From Phymatolithon calcareum (Eukaryota; Rhodophyta; Florideophyceae; Hapalidiales), in contig OZ345359.1 in the NCBI GenBank assembly GCA_977006965.1, positions 62,001 through 126,000 of the forward strand: a DNA stretch of 64,000 nt, written 5' to 3'. Each line of letters begins with the position of its first letter. The stretch's first letter is position 1. A program made the position numbers and the translations under genes. Positions 20,485-31,413 of the stretch are shown here, piece after piece. Under the pieces are notes generated by a model. The model searched no databases and was not told where the DNA came from. It saw only the letters and a program-made list of their open reading frames with translations.

Positions 20485-21321
20485 TTGTGCTAAATCTGTG
20501 TCTACGACGACTCTCATACGTTTGATCTCGCGGAAAGCACGAACAATCCCTTCACGAGCAGTGTCTGATCGGAGAAAGTTTTCGCGCAGAGACAGTCTCG
20601 AATTTTTGGCGTATGAGTCCGGCGAACAGGCTTGTTTTTGCTTATGTAAGAGCTTAAGGACTGCACCTGAGAAAAATGATAAAGTCAAGAACACCTGCCA
20701 TCTCAGCAAAGCGTTCACCGGAATGCTTGAACAGAAATTTTTTTCTTGCGTCGTCAGGACAATTACGTGAAGACGCACAGCGTGCAATAATAACAGGCGG
20801 TGCTGCACAAGGATTGTGGGCGAGTACGATGCGCAAAGATTAGCGTGCGATACGCGTAAAACTTCTGCATGTCCGTGCCCAGTTTAAGCGCTCCGTAAGG
20901 AAGAAACCGTACCGTTCGCCGGTGTGAGAGACGAAAGCATCATTCCTGCTCAAGCACTTTCTTGGCAAAGTAAGCTCCACGTTCTTATTCGCATGCGATA
21001 TGCGAGAACACCATTCCTGCCCGAGTGCAGAAGTTTGAGATGATGACACATTCGCAAAGTTCTTGGCGTGTGATACGCTAGAACATCATTCGCGCCTGCT
21101 CGGCAGAAGTTTTTTTTAAGAATTAACTCCAACGTTCTTGGCGTGCGAGTCGCCAAGAAAGCATTCCTGTCCGCTCGACAGGTTCTACCACGAGGAAAAA
21201 CGTTCTAAATACACAATGCGCGAGGCGAAAACCAAAGTGCAGCACGAGGCTTTGTCGCCCCGCGCGCCGCAGCCGAGACAAATCGCTGCACAGAACCCCT
21301 GCGTATTCGCAATCGGTGGGT
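20485..21321 (+). repeat. 3' internal region with degenerate repeats of about 80 bp
   Basis: Between about 20,840 and 21,190 a unit recurs four or five times: GTTCTTGGCGTG(C/T)GATACGC, AGAACA, CATTCCTGCCCG-CTCG, CAGAAGTTT. No ORF is supported. Such arrays between the recombinase ORF and the terminal repeats may be regulatory or structural. Confidence 0.6.
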
Positions 21322-21514
21322 GGGAAGCGGAAGTCCAGAGTTTGACCAGGTCGAACTCTGGATGGAGCTCCTCAGATGCACTGGGTCAGGCCCGGCAGCA
21401 TTATAGGATGCGATATCCTAGAGGGCTCCACCCGCTGACCACACATTAGCGACACAGCTTTCTTGCGTTCACTAAAGTTCTGAAGTACTGGCACCTAGCG
21501 GAGATCGAGATAAT
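21322..21514 (+). repeat. Split direct repeat B1
   Basis: Matches B2 at offset 627. Contains a stem TCCAGAGTT/AACTCTGGA around a TGACCAGGTCG loop. Its end GAGATAAT abuts and shares one T with the start of A2. Confidence 0.9.
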
Positions 21515-21908
21515 ACAATTTCAAGGAACGCAGAAGAACGTTTATCAAACAATCGAAGCAGGGACGAAGACGAATGTCCCAAGCCTCGAAGAGCAAAGGC
21601 ACACAATGAACCACGTGTAAAATACGGTTTGACCGCAGCACCGTTCGGCCGCACGACCATCCGTTTCAACGAGTGTCCTGGATATTGTCATACCCAACTC
21701 GAAGCCCGCAGTAACCGCCACAAGAGCCGGTCCAGCGGCGACCAGCACTGAACCGAAATCAAATGTATCGGAAGACACCTAGCTCAGGATCATAGCACCT
21801 GCCAAACCGTGAGCTCACGCATCTCCACGGCGAGAAACGAAAGTGCATCCGTGCAACATCCGCATCCGTCCGCTCGACCGCATCGAGAAATCGTTTCTTT
21901 TGTTTCTC
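21514..21908 (+). repeat. Split direct repeat A2
   Basis: Copy of A1. The antisense 77-codon ORF is present again at 21,778 to 21,545. Confidence 0.9.
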
Positions 21909-21948
21909 CCACCCTCCCATCCCCTTTGCGTTCTTGTAGATTAGTTCA

Positions 21949-22141
21949 GGGAAGCGGAAGTCCAGGGTTTGACCAGGTCGAACTCTGGATGGAGCTCCTC
22001 AGATGCACTGGGTCAGGCCCGGCAGCATTATAGGATGCGATATCCTAGAGGGCTCCACCCGCCGACCACACATTACCGACACAGCTTTATTGCGTTCACT
22101 AAAGTTCTGAAGTTCTGGCACCTAGCGGAGATCGAGATAAT
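21949..22141 (+). repeat. Split direct repeat B2 and right end of the element
   Basis: Copy of B1 ending in GAGATAAT. About 40 bp of non-repeated sequence separates A2 from B2. Confidence 0.88.
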
Positions 22142-22278
22142 GTATGATTCTATGAAAATATTCAAATAGAATTCGAAATTCATGCGGACCGGCTGTTTCT
22201 CAATCCACTGAGATTCCCCCTCGCCGCTCAAGACGATTTCGAGCAGCAACGACGACGTCGGGTACGCAGAACGTTTTC

Positions 22279-23340
22279 ATGTTGACATGCCCTACCCGTG
22301 CTTTGAAAATCATCGTATCTTTTTATGACTTCCAAGGTCCAGAAGGGGTTCCCGATGATCTGTCAAAATCACATGAGGTCTACAAACTGATGGACATGTG
22401 CAACCTGGATGGTCGCAGCTTTTGCAGATTCATTGCCATTAGCGGAGTGCGCTATGTTTTGGTTGTTAGTTCAATGATGAAGAGGAAGACTGCTTGGAGA
22501 ACAAGCTTCTGCGTAACATGCACGAGGCTTTGCAAAAGAATGACAGGAAGCTGATAGGAGCATCAGGGGAGAAATTCATGAAGCCTTGCTGAGTGCCGCT
22601 TGTGAAAGATTATCAGGCCCGCGCCTCTTATGAAACCTATCGGGCGCTTCGAGTTTGACAGAAACGAAAGTCACAAGCTTCACCTGAAAACAGTTGATGG
22701 GACCGTGCGATTCATTGAGCATGATGTGAAAATGGACCTAACGTGCGATCTGGTAGGCAATGTGTATCCGGAGTTGCGCCGTATCCAAAAAGACGATGTT
22801 GAGATTCTGGCGCAAGTCAACGGCAGCGTACTCAAGGCAAAGATCGAAGGTAAGGTGTGGTGTGTCAAGGTCATGAAGTCTTTCAACAGGCGTCTTTTCC
22901 TCGCCCAAATTGAAAAACTTCGCAAGGTGCGTCACCCGAATGTGTTGCAGCTGCAGGGTTCGGTGGAAACTTCTAAGGGGAAAATTGTTGGAATGGTCAC
23001 ACCGTTTATTCCAGGTTCGAATCTCGACGCCATACGCTCTGCCGCGCAGCCACAGAAGGAAGCATGAAGCATGGAAAGCGAAACTATCGGACGCCGCAGC
23101 TCATTTTCATCAGAACGATGTGGTCTGGGGCGATGTTAAGCCGGAGAACATCATGATCAATAGTGTCACCAACGAACTAACTCTCGTTGATTTTGAAGGT
23201 TTTTGGACCGAGGGCTGGGTGGATGAGCGTCTTCACGACACGCAAGCAGGAGACGTACAGGGCCCTGAGCGCATTCTCAAATTTATCGACGAAATTCCGA
23301 GCCCTTGCGCAGCGGAATTGTCTGCGCGCGACCAAGAATG
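22279..23340 (+). pseudogene. Protein kinase-like gene, copy B, frameshifted
   Basis: A frame at 22,630-23,067 encodes the N-lobe: a Lys in VWCVKVMKSFNRR, HPNVLQLQGSV and a hinge GMVTPFIPGSN. Near 23,060 the frame shifts into the C-lobe: FHQNDVVWGDVKPENIMIN (catalytic Asp and Asn) and LVDFEGFW (metal-binding Asp). It ends at TGA 23,339. An upstream segment (22,279-22,560) shows protein-like sequence (CLENKLLRNMHEALQKNDRK) in shifting frames. The W-G-D catalytic loop and the short C-lobe mark an atypical kinase. The shift between the lobes and the stops upstream make it a probable pseudogene, although introns cannot be excluded. Confidence 0.65.
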
Positions 23341-24222
23341 AGTGTGTCCGATCGGACCAACGCGACCTGCCCTCTTCTTTTGATGTCGTCCGTTGCAGAT
23401 CCGGCCATCGGAAGATCACGAATGTAAAGGAACATGACATGGTTTTTGGAAATTGTTACGTCGTATTCGAAACCGTTCCAAAACGGTGCTCGGTGCATTC
23501 AGCAGAGCGAGGTCGAGGCCATTAATGAGGGCAGAGCTTCTGTACTAGAGATGAAAACTCAAGACGCCTATTAGTGTCTTCAGATTCGCCGTGAATAAAC
23601 TGGTTTCATGAAGGAGAACACTAAGCTTTGTTAAATACGCCATCGGAATTCTATCGAGTTGCTCTGTTGGCTGTTGTTAGCAATGCTGTTCATCCAAGTG
23701 GAAACACAGTTTTTTAAGACGCTGTGATGAATCTGGAAAGTTGGTGTGGAAGGAAGACATCAATGGTGCTGTTACGCATGGCGGGTGTTTGCGAACTCTT
23801 TGATACTGTCTAATTCGTAAAATTTTGTCTTCTCACATAAATTTCGGAGCTCGAACTAGTCCCCAAGAGTTGCTCGGTATATATCTGGATGCGTGTCAAG
23901 CTACTCATGATAACTGTTTTTGTATTGACCATGCGCAGTGAAAATCTCAATCTGTGCCGCTAAGAAAAGAATTTCAGATTGCTGGCAACTGTCTCGACAA
24001 TACTATTTGACGTGTGAAGACGAAAGCCTCCATCGATATTGCAAAAAACGTACATTGAACATGAGAATACCATGCAGAAACTAAAATGAAGCTTCCGCTG
24101 CCTTCGAAGCGACTATATGCCAAATTGTGCTTCCCATGCTCTGATGACTCTGCACCCACATCATCGCAGGGCGGATTTTCAATACTACTTAATCAAATGA
24201 AACACATCTACCAGTACTTTGA
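23341..24222. other. Spacer, block B equivalent of 282-1,123
   Basis: Carries about 40 extra bases near 23,540 relative to block A. No supported gene. Confidence 0.5.
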
Positions 24223-24787
24223 GGAACGCTCGATCTACAGCATCTGTCTCATCCAACAGTCGTCAATCTACCTGCATCTGTTTCGCACCTCTCTTCCTTC
24301 GTGTCCAAAATAAACCCCTCTGTCGATCTACGGGAAACGGCCAAGGCTCCGGACGACCGCGCCGAACCGCTTCTGGGCCCTGTCGCATCTATTTGCAAAC
24401 GCAACACATACGTCCTTACCAAGCCGCGTACATACTGAACCAAGTCGGAACACGCTCGATTTTTCCGAGCAATTAAAACACATGGGCGCGACTGGATGGA
24501 GGTCCATTCCGTTGTTGGTATTAAGACAAAGTCCCAGATTCGATCGTATGCCCAAAAATACTTCCTGTCCCTCCAACAAGAGCTCGCTCGTCGCGCGATG
24601 AACAACCCTTTGGAGCATCATTCGGTTGATCCTCTGAATAAGCTTTCTGTGCCATCCCGGCACACGATATACACAAAAACACAGGCACCCACCAGCACAC
24701 GCCATTTCCTATGCCTCCCTATCGTACAACGAACCAATCCCTGCATATGTCGATTTACAGACAACTCCGTATTTAAGGTCATTGGGG

Positions 24788-25922
24788 GATATGTGTTGAT
24801 TTATTTTAAAAGCTCCCAAGGCCTCTCTTGAAGAGTAACAGGGCCGCTTTCGCACGATTTTCTAAGCTCACGTAGTTTGACTGTTCAGTACATCCTTGAT
24901 TCGTATTTCTCTCCCAACAAGTGCTCCAGTTAGTCGCTTACATTCATATTCAATTTCAGGACTAATCTTGGATGAAGATAGAATGCGTTGGAGCGCGACC
25001 AGCTCAATCACGGCTGTGACACCAAAGTATGCACCAAGTACTGATTTTCTCCAAAGAGGTGCTCTATTGAATATCAGCCGTAGGCATCGCAACCGTGTAG
25101 ATCTTTCTCTTACGCGGAGAACCATCGGTAGATTGTTCGAATCAGTTGGTATCTCGAGCGATCTTCCCTCTTCTTCCTCTGCCCATAACTCAATTCTTTC
25201 TTTTCGTCGCCCTTTCTTTGAGACTGAGCCCTCCTTGGCTTTGTCGAGAGCTTGCTGCAGATCTTCATATTTCTTGAGGCACTCTATGTCCTTGATTGCC
25301 TCCTTAATGTCTTCATCTCTCCCAGAATACTCATCTGCTTCGTCGAGGCGCTTCTTCTGTTTCACTAGACTCGCAGAGAACCTTTCTGCTTGGTGTCTTC
25401 TCCTCATGGCAGGTGGTTCTAGTCGGCACAGAACTCGCATTCTTCCATGGCGGTGCTGGGCATATGTCCCAAAAACATACTTGAAGAATAAACCTTCTGC
25501 AGATTCGATTGCTGATTGTAATCGCTTTGTCAGAGGCGTGACGTGGAGTGCGTACTCCCACTTTGGCAAAATAAGCGACTTGAAGATTCTAATGCACGTC
25601 ACAGGCTGAAAGCCTCGAACATTGACTCCAATATCCCGCAGTTTGTGTATGCACCCCACTGCATTTCGTACTCTTGATAACGCCATGTCGTCTGTTACGC
25701 CTTTGTGGTTCATGCTTATACCGAGATACGAGAGCCTCCAAGCTTGATGAAGAACTCGACCCGCAATGTGGAAGGTGTGTTTCCTGAGTCCCTTGTATTT
25801 AAGGATCTCGCTCTTTCCTGGCTTTGTGTTTCAGGTCATACCATTTTCCTTCGCCCAGGTAGTCGCTATATCAAGTAGCTTCTGCATTCCTTCTCCATCC
25901 TTTGATTGCAGCTGGACATCGT
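24788..25922 (-). mobile_element. 5'-truncated LINE (non-LTR retrotransposon) insertion
   Basis: Flanked by a perfect 13-bp target-site duplication AAGGTCATTGGGG (24,775-24,787 and 25,923-25,935). Block A keeps the empty site at about 1,678-1,690. On the minus strand the insert starts inside the RT domain, just at the active-site Asp (DVQLQSKDG). It continues with the region NTKPGKSEIL, AWRLSYLGISMNHKG and FKSLILPKWEYALHV, then a coiled C-terminal part ending EIRIKDVLNSQTT. Truncation at the 5' side and a variable-length TSD are typical of target-primed reverse transcription. Confidence 0.9.
24868..25920 (-). pseudogene. LINE ORF2 C-terminal remnant
   Basis: The frame is continuous from the insertion edge to TGA near 24,868, except for TGA at 25,831-25,833. 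That TGA sits where related RTs have Trp (GMT-stop-NTKPGKSEIL). From ATG 25,713 it is open for 281 codons. Only the RT thumb and downstream region are present; the endonuclease and most of the RT are missing. Confidence 0.8.
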
Positions 25923-26622
25923 AAGGTCATTGGGGCATTCCTATGCGTATGACCTGCATGAACACTTTTTGCTTCACTTCCACTCGAAAAAGAGGGCCTC
26001 TTGTCGCCATTCACTTTCGATACCAATACAATTCCCAAATTTTCCCTTCCCCTGTACCTACCACACGTACACACCCATGCACTCTTTCATCCATCAGGGC
26101 CAATGATACCTCCACCGCTCTACTATTACACGTCAACAGCGAAGCTATCCCAAGGGCAAAAACAAGACTACGCAGGAATTCGATTTTCGCCTTTTTCGGA
26201 GAACTCTGGCAACGACCAATTCAGGGATCAATTACAAAAACCTTCCGCCTCTGACTGGGTGAACGACATTCAGAGCACAGGATCGACATCTGTTCCAAAC
26301 AATGTACCAGGTAGTGAAGCATCACTACTTCTGATGCTCAATGTTGGAGTACCAAACCAGAAATCCAAGTTAAACCCAAATATATCCCTACTGTGAGCGA
26401 CAACTGGCAGGTTACTACTTTTTTGTATTGTCCTACATATTTTAACAAAGTTTTAGACCAAGATACATGATTTGTATTCCATGAAGAGGAAATCTAGATT
26501 GCGAGGCCCGTTCTACAGTACTCCTAAAGCGGTTGTAACTTCTTTAAATTCAACCTTTACAGTTTTAAACAGCGAATCGCATCTGCGCGTTTGCCAAATA
26601 TTAGAAAAGGGAATGCACAGTA

Positions 26623-27120
26623 CAGTACTCCCTTGCCAACTGGATATTCACTAACTGGATATCCGCTCCAACTGGATACGACACGGCTCCACCAAGTTGG
26701 GACCCAATAAAATTTAATCAAATTTTAGGTTGAGGTGAATATTCTCCAAGTGGATATTGAAAACGGTCAGTCACGGCGCAGAAACCTATTTAACAATTAA
26801 ATTTTTGATTGTACAAAGCTAATCACTGATGACGGCATGTGAATCACCTGGAATGCATCATCACAAATCCTTGATGCAAATCAGCGTCATCAAAATACTG
26901 TAGTAGAAAAGTGGTGGTCAGGGCGCTTGCGAACGCGCAAAGGCACCTACGTGTGGAGATAGCTCAAGCACAGAGGCAGACCAAAATTTCCAGTTTTTTT
27001 AATAAACTTTAAGGTTTCCGATATGATATCAACTTATGATTCATCTCGGTAACTGAATAACCTCCACAACTGGATATGGACCCTGTCTCCCGACAGTATC
27101 CACTTAGCGAGGGCTGACTG
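26623..27120. mobile_element. Non-autonomous Tc1/mariner-superfamily MITE
   Basis: Terminal inverted repeats of about 24 bp begin CAGTACTCCCTTGCCAACTG on the left and CAGTCAGCCCTCGCTAAGTG on the right, both ending GGATA, and are flanked by TA on each side. Block A has the single TA. CAGT termini plus TA duplication suggest a pogo/Tigger-like member. The internal sequence repeats AACTGGATA several times near both ends and has no transposase ORF. Confidence 0.85.
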
Positions 27121-27177
27121 TACACGCCATCCGCAGTACACTCCATCCGGTCCACGTTAAAAGCAAAAATTTTATCT

Positions 27178-27600
27178 TTAGGGCGTTCGCCCGGAAATAT
27201 GCCTATGCCACTTGTTGCGAAGGAAGCAAGCGTGTGAAGTCCATTCGAGGATGCACGCATTATTAATTAGGCTAAAGATCTTGGTCCGCAGGTTCCTAAT
27301 TTTCTTGTACCTGACCGCCTTGTAGCGCGTTTTCTGAGAGTAGAGTCCAATATCGGTACAGGCGATGGAGATGGGGAGGCTGTGATGATTAGCTGCGATG
27401 GGGTGGAGAAAGTAGGAATGGTGGTGACTGATATGGGTTCTAGCTTCGACTCCAAAGATTGTGATGATTCGCGCGATTTTATTGTCGCTTCTTTGGATTA
27501 TCTCAACGCTGTTGTGGCAAGTGACCAGTAGAGATTCCATTCCAGCTGTAGAGCCCGCGACCGCATAATCGAAGGTATAATCTGGGTTGTAAATGCACAT
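27178..27600 (-). CDS. Hypothetical ORF, 140 aa, copy of 2,431-2,949
   Basis: ATG 27,600. It matches the block A protein with about ten replacements and no indel (for example MCIYNPDYTFDYAVAGSTAG is identical). The frame stays open upstream of this ATG, but the block A start codon is replaced by an indel. Function unknown. Confidence 0.3.
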   Translation of the reverse strand: MCIYNPDYTFDYAVAGSTAGMESLLVTCHNSVEIIQRSDNKIARIITIFGVEARTHISHHHSYFLHPIAANHHSLPISIACTDIGLYSQKTRYKAVRYKKIRNLRTKIFSLINNACILEWTSHACFLRNKWHRHISGRTP

Positions 27601-29023
27601 TTTAGGAGTGATAGAAAACGAAGAGGAAGAAGATTGCGGAGAATGGACGATATGATAGTGAGTGGAATTGGAGTGGCAGGTCTGGTGATGCGATTTTAGC
27701 GCGAACGCGGTTCACCATGTATCATAAAGAGGACATTTATTGCAATATATTTTTCTGTATTACGTAAAGCCCTTTGTACAGCAATGAAAAAATGAAGTTC
27801 TTCAATTATCTCGTTGGTAACTTCTTTTCAAAGAATGGCTTTTTTCTGCCGCGTCTCCTGGACTGTTTCATACAGTAATGAAAACGATGAACTTTTTCAA
27901 TGCGTTCCGTTCTGCTGTACATTATATTTTCCATCGCATTGTACTGTACCAAGTGCCCAGAGAGGCAATACGGTTTGAATAAACTCTACACTATGGTCCT
28001 CTCTAGCCGTAGTCATCTCCACAGTTCGTGAAATTGCATATCTTCCACGTGCACTAATTCGTTTCATTTTCGGTAGTTTGTCGCAATGCAGCTCAGACGG
28101 AACTCCTAACGAAGGGGGACAACTGTGGCGAGCTTACGTAAAGCCAGTGCAAGTGCTTTCTATTGAGCTGCAGTGGAGAAAATGGATGTGGGAGATGGCG
28201 GAGAAGGGAGTAACGTGCGGTGCGGTCGTCTGGTATGGCCGGAGTGCAATGGGTGCAGAACAGGCTGCATTCGACCCAAGTTGTCGTGGAGTGCAGGTCT
28301 TCTCTTTTGGACTTTGGCCCTGGGCTTTGGGAAGACGCATCGAGAGTGCAACCCACCCGTGCAGTGGCCCGGATCATCCACGCCATGCTCCTTCCAGTTT
28401 CTAGATAAATTTCTTTTGGGTGATCCTATGCCTTAACGGAGGAGCACTACAGCGTTTCAAACATTTGCTCTTCCGTTCCTCTTGACTTCAAACATTCATA
28501 CATTTCAAAGCTGTTGTCAGATGCGTCTGCTCCAATGTAATATACTTGCTTATTTGTAGCCTGGGTAGGGTCTTGCAGAACAGACAGCTAAGCCAGGGCA
28601 AGCTGTTCGCATAGCCGGCCCAATATCGATTTTCTAAGAACCGGCCTTATGGATACAGTAGCATCTATGCAGATGTTGCTCACAGTTAAATCAGTAGTTT
28701 TAAGCACTGCATGCATCGTCCCAAATCATCTACGTGGATCTTTCTAGTATCTCCTTTTCTTTTTCTTTCCAGCTCCTGGAAATCCCATCGTTTACAGACT
28801 TAAAGGAAAGAAAACGCCGAAGGCGATGTCAAGTCGTATGCAAGTCATAAAATAGATTTACAGGCAAGAGTGGGGCCCCGGTCAGGCTTGCTGTATATTC
28901 TAATATATCTTACATTGCTCCTTCGGTTGGTATATTTGTCTTCTCGAAGGCCTAAGGACCCTGGAGGTAAGTTGCCGACCTGTAGAAGAGGGAGCAAGCA
29001 AGTTTGAGTTCATTACCGCAAAA
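27601..29023. other. Spacer, block B equivalent of 2,950-4,260
   Basis: Overlapping ORFs around 28,078-28,436 on both strands mirror those in A. No supported gene. Confidence 0.4.
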
Positions 29024-29667
29024 ACCAAGAATATTGTCAGCGGTCGTTGCCTAAGGCCGGAAGAGCTCCCTTTGCTCCACAAACATGACTTTATTTCGCG
29101 AGCTTTCAACGTTCAGCCAGATATCGAAAATGCTCTATACAAACTTATTCCTCGGAAGACAATAAACTAGGGTGGACACAAACTCATGTTGTTGCCATGT
29201 ATGAATCGTGCAACGCGATTATTGTGCTTACCGGCAATATTGTCGCTCACTGTTCAATTAGTAATTTTACGCACTGCATGCATCGTCCCAAACAATCGAA
29301 AAACTTGGCATAATATGGCAGAATGTCATGCAAACTTGGCATAATTTCTCTTCTATTTTGCAATACGCTTCTTCCATCGTCAAAGCCACAGTGATCTACT
29401 TTTGTCCATCTTGTGCCCCTTTTCTAGAAAAATAGTACAAGAGTAATGTTTTATTTACGAATATGGCTACAAAGAATCGATGCTATGTGTGCAGCACATG
29501 TGGGGCCAAAATAGAGGAGAACGTTCAAATTTATTAAACTGTAATTAGCGATAAAAGATGCAAATAAATCCAGTGCTGAGTCTTAATCTTCTGATGCGGG
29601 TCCATTGGGAATGCATCTGGGAGGAAAATGTCGATCGGAACTTAATCCTGTGAGCGTGACGGAGTCT

Positions 29668-29862
29668 TCAGAACCATTTTCTGCGACTAAAAATATAATC
29701 GCCGGGATCCCTATTGTGTTTCTCAATGCAGTTCTTCTTCAAACAAAACGGAACACCGCAAATATCGCACGCGAACTTCGACGCAATCTCGATCAATTTT
29801 TGCAGTATTCCCACTGCAACACTGGCGGCACCGGCGAGTGCTACAACTTCTGCGACTAGCAT
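29668..29862 (-). CDS. Small helix plus Cys/His-motif protein, subfamily 2, block B left arm
   Basis: 64 residues from ATG 29,862. It differs from the other two copies by Leu for Pro at residue 2 and Ala for Val in the helix (VVALAGAASVAVG). All four putative metal ligands (three Cys, one His) and the basic YIFSRRKWF tail are kept. It is divergent from the subfamily 1 gene at 30,711. Confidence 0.6.
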   Translation of the reverse strand: MLVAEVVALAGAASVAVGILQKLIEIASKFACDICGVPFCLKKNCIEKHNRDPGDYIFSRRKWF

Positions 29863-30209
29863 GCTGGCTGATGGCAAGAAAGGCTTTCTTTTCGTGTGAC
29901 TTTCTTTGTTCTGATGCGAACGCAGACTGGTTGAAGTAATCTTAGTTGAGATGCTGTAGCTCGAAATTTGCTCCTTGTAATAAAACGTGTTTCGCGAGGG
30001 TAGAGAATGGTGTGAGAGGAGAGATGAATCGATGCATTGAAGGCAGCAATCGTATGATATATAGATACAGCACAGTCATATTTTTTGAATTTACATTTGC
30101 AACAACTGGAAGCAAATCCTCCTCCTGCATGCATCATATGTCAGATCAATTCTGTACTCTCACTTGTTAACATTATTGTGCTGTGCTGTACTTTCCACTC
30201 ATGGGAGAG

Positions 30210-30263
30210 GAAGCAGGTCGATGCCCCTTCTTCATGAAATGAAGAACAGCATCGACCTGCTTC
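30210..30263. repeat. Long hairpin between divergent paralogues, block B left arm
   Basis: Same 15-bp outer stem and inner TTCTTCAT/ATGAAGAA stem as at 5,446-5,499. Confidence 0.75.
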
Positions 30264-30710
30264 TTTTGTCCTCTGTGTTGACAAAACAACATTTGGAACA
30301 TAGTTGGGATTATGTAAAAACGACACTGGCAACACTGTTGCAATATGTAGCTTTCGTTCTAGATTGCTGGCAAAAATACGGGCGTGTATGATATCTAGAG
30401 GCACACGGCTCGAGTGTGGAGCTCAATTTCAGAATGACGTAAGGTCTATTGTACGGAATCATAGTCCGCACGATGACGAAGCAAAACTGGTCAGTTCTGG
30501 TACAGCAATCAGCGCTTCCATCTTTTTTGGGAGAGGAACACCCGCCATGATTTGCATGCGATGCATCGACCCGTCCACAGTCTATAAGTGTAGCCCCGTC
30601 TCTGGCAGTCGCTTCTTCGGACTACGCATACCATTCTTAATCGGTAACTCAGACACAAAAAGCTCCTCAGCCTTATCGTTCACCGCAGAAGAGAAAACCT
30701 ATTCGCACTT

Positions 30711-30956
30711 ATGGCCAACTTATCACTACAACAAGTCGTAGCAGTCGTCGGTGCGGTCGCCACTGTTCTCGGAGTTTTCGAAAAACTGTTCAGACTTTCA
30801 TCGAGATTCGCGTGCGACATTTGTGGAAATCCGGTCTGTTTGAAGAAGAACAATATTCGGAGACACAGAAAGGACTTTGCGGAGTATATATTTTTTCGCC
30901 GAAATAACCCGATAGCAGGCGCGGTGCAATGCGCACCAAATCAAGCTCGGACCTAG
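30711..30956 (+). CDS. Small helix plus Cys/His-motif protein, subfamily 1, block B left arm
   Basis: 81 residues from ATG 30,711. Compared with block A it has TVLGVF, IAGAV and VQCAPN. These B-type residues are shared with the opposite arm (33,352-33,597). C35, C38, C43 and H52 are conserved. Confidence 0.65.
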   Translation: MANLSLQQVVAVVGAVATVLGVFEKLFRLSSRFACDICGNPVCLKKNNIRRHRKDFAEYIFFRRNNPIAGAVQCAPNQART

Positions 30957-31274
30957 CTTTGTGGAGTCATGACTAAATCAGTATCTCAAGAGGCATCTCT
31001 TTTTCGACTTCTATCTGAACATTACTTCTAGGAATCTAGTTGCTTCTCCATGTGTCGGGGCTGCCTGCGCCGTTTCTACTGTTTTTCAAGCTCACATGGA
31101 ATGAGGAGGTAGTTTACATTCTCTATTTGACCACTTCTTTCATTCTCCTTTGTAAAGCATGTAAAGGTAACTTCATCAAAGTATCGCTGTCTCCCCTTCA
31201 AAAATATTGCAGCTTCTTTAGGATCAACAGTTCGAAGTGTATGGTGGTTGACCTCTTCAAAAAGTACCACATTT

Positions 31275-31307
31275 TTCTTAGGCCTTATCTGAGAAAAGGC
31301 CTAAGAA
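31275..31307. repeat. 12-bp hairpin beside the loop, block B
   Basis: TTCTTAGGCCTT and AAGGCCTAAGAA with a 9-nt loop, identical in its stems to the block A copy although the loop base differs. Confidence 0.65.
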
Positions 31308-31413
31308 AAAAGTTAAGTTAACTCCATGCCGATGTCGCAGCAGGGGCCGTAATAGCCGTACAGCCTCCTCCTTTCCACTGCTTACGAAAGCAATGTCACC
31401 CCGGCCAGGAAAT

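Larger units (their letters stand above)
15336..22141 (+). mobile_element. PAT/Ngaro-like (DIRS order) retrotransposon, structurally complete
   Basis: The order is A1 (15,336-15,730), three ORFs, B1 (21,322-21,514), A2 (21,514-21,908), B2 (21,949-22,141). This is the split-direct-repeat structure described for PAT/Ngaro elements, which replicate through a circle and integrate with a tyrosine recombinase instead of a DDE integrase. The ORFs encode a gag-like protein, RT-RNase H, and a tyrosine recombinase. A1/A2 and B1/B2 are almost identical, which implies a fairly recent insertion. A stop in ORF2 and a one-base shift in ORF3 suggest that this copy is no longer autonomous. Confidence 0.9.
24223..26396 (+). 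pseudogene. MYB-related (SHAQKYF-type) gene, copy B, split by a LINE
   Basis: The same frame as copy A, with the repeat at about 24,436-24,570 (AIKTHGRDWMEVHSVVGIKT, then KSQIRSYAQKYF). It contains the same TGA at the first conserved Trp (24,436-24,438). A 1,135-bp LINE fragment interrupts the gene at 24,788, and the Ser/Pro-rich tail resumes at 25,936. Differences from copy A include many third-position changes, but also Trp/Arg and His/Pro replacements. The shared TGA predates the duplication. Confidence 0.6.
29024..31170 (+). repeat. Large inverted repeat, left arm (block B)
   Basis: Reverse-complement match to 33,139-35,280 over about 2.15 kb with scattered substitutions and small indels. 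It contains, outward to inward, the subfamily 2 gene, the hairpin and the subfamily 1 gene. The outer boundary lies at CCAAGAATATTGTCAG, and the inner boundary at CATGTAAAGGTAA. Confidence 0.9.

Noticed and set aside
15336-21908. A1/A2 read as LTRs of an ordinary LTR retrotransposon
   Set aside because: There is no DDE integrase or aspartic protease, the element encodes a tyrosine recombinase, and the B1/B2 repeats show that the real structure is split direct repeats.
23005-23035. tRNA-like B box (GGTTCGAATCTCG)
   Set aside because: It lies inside the kinase coding frame, with no matching A box or acceptor stem; a chance match.
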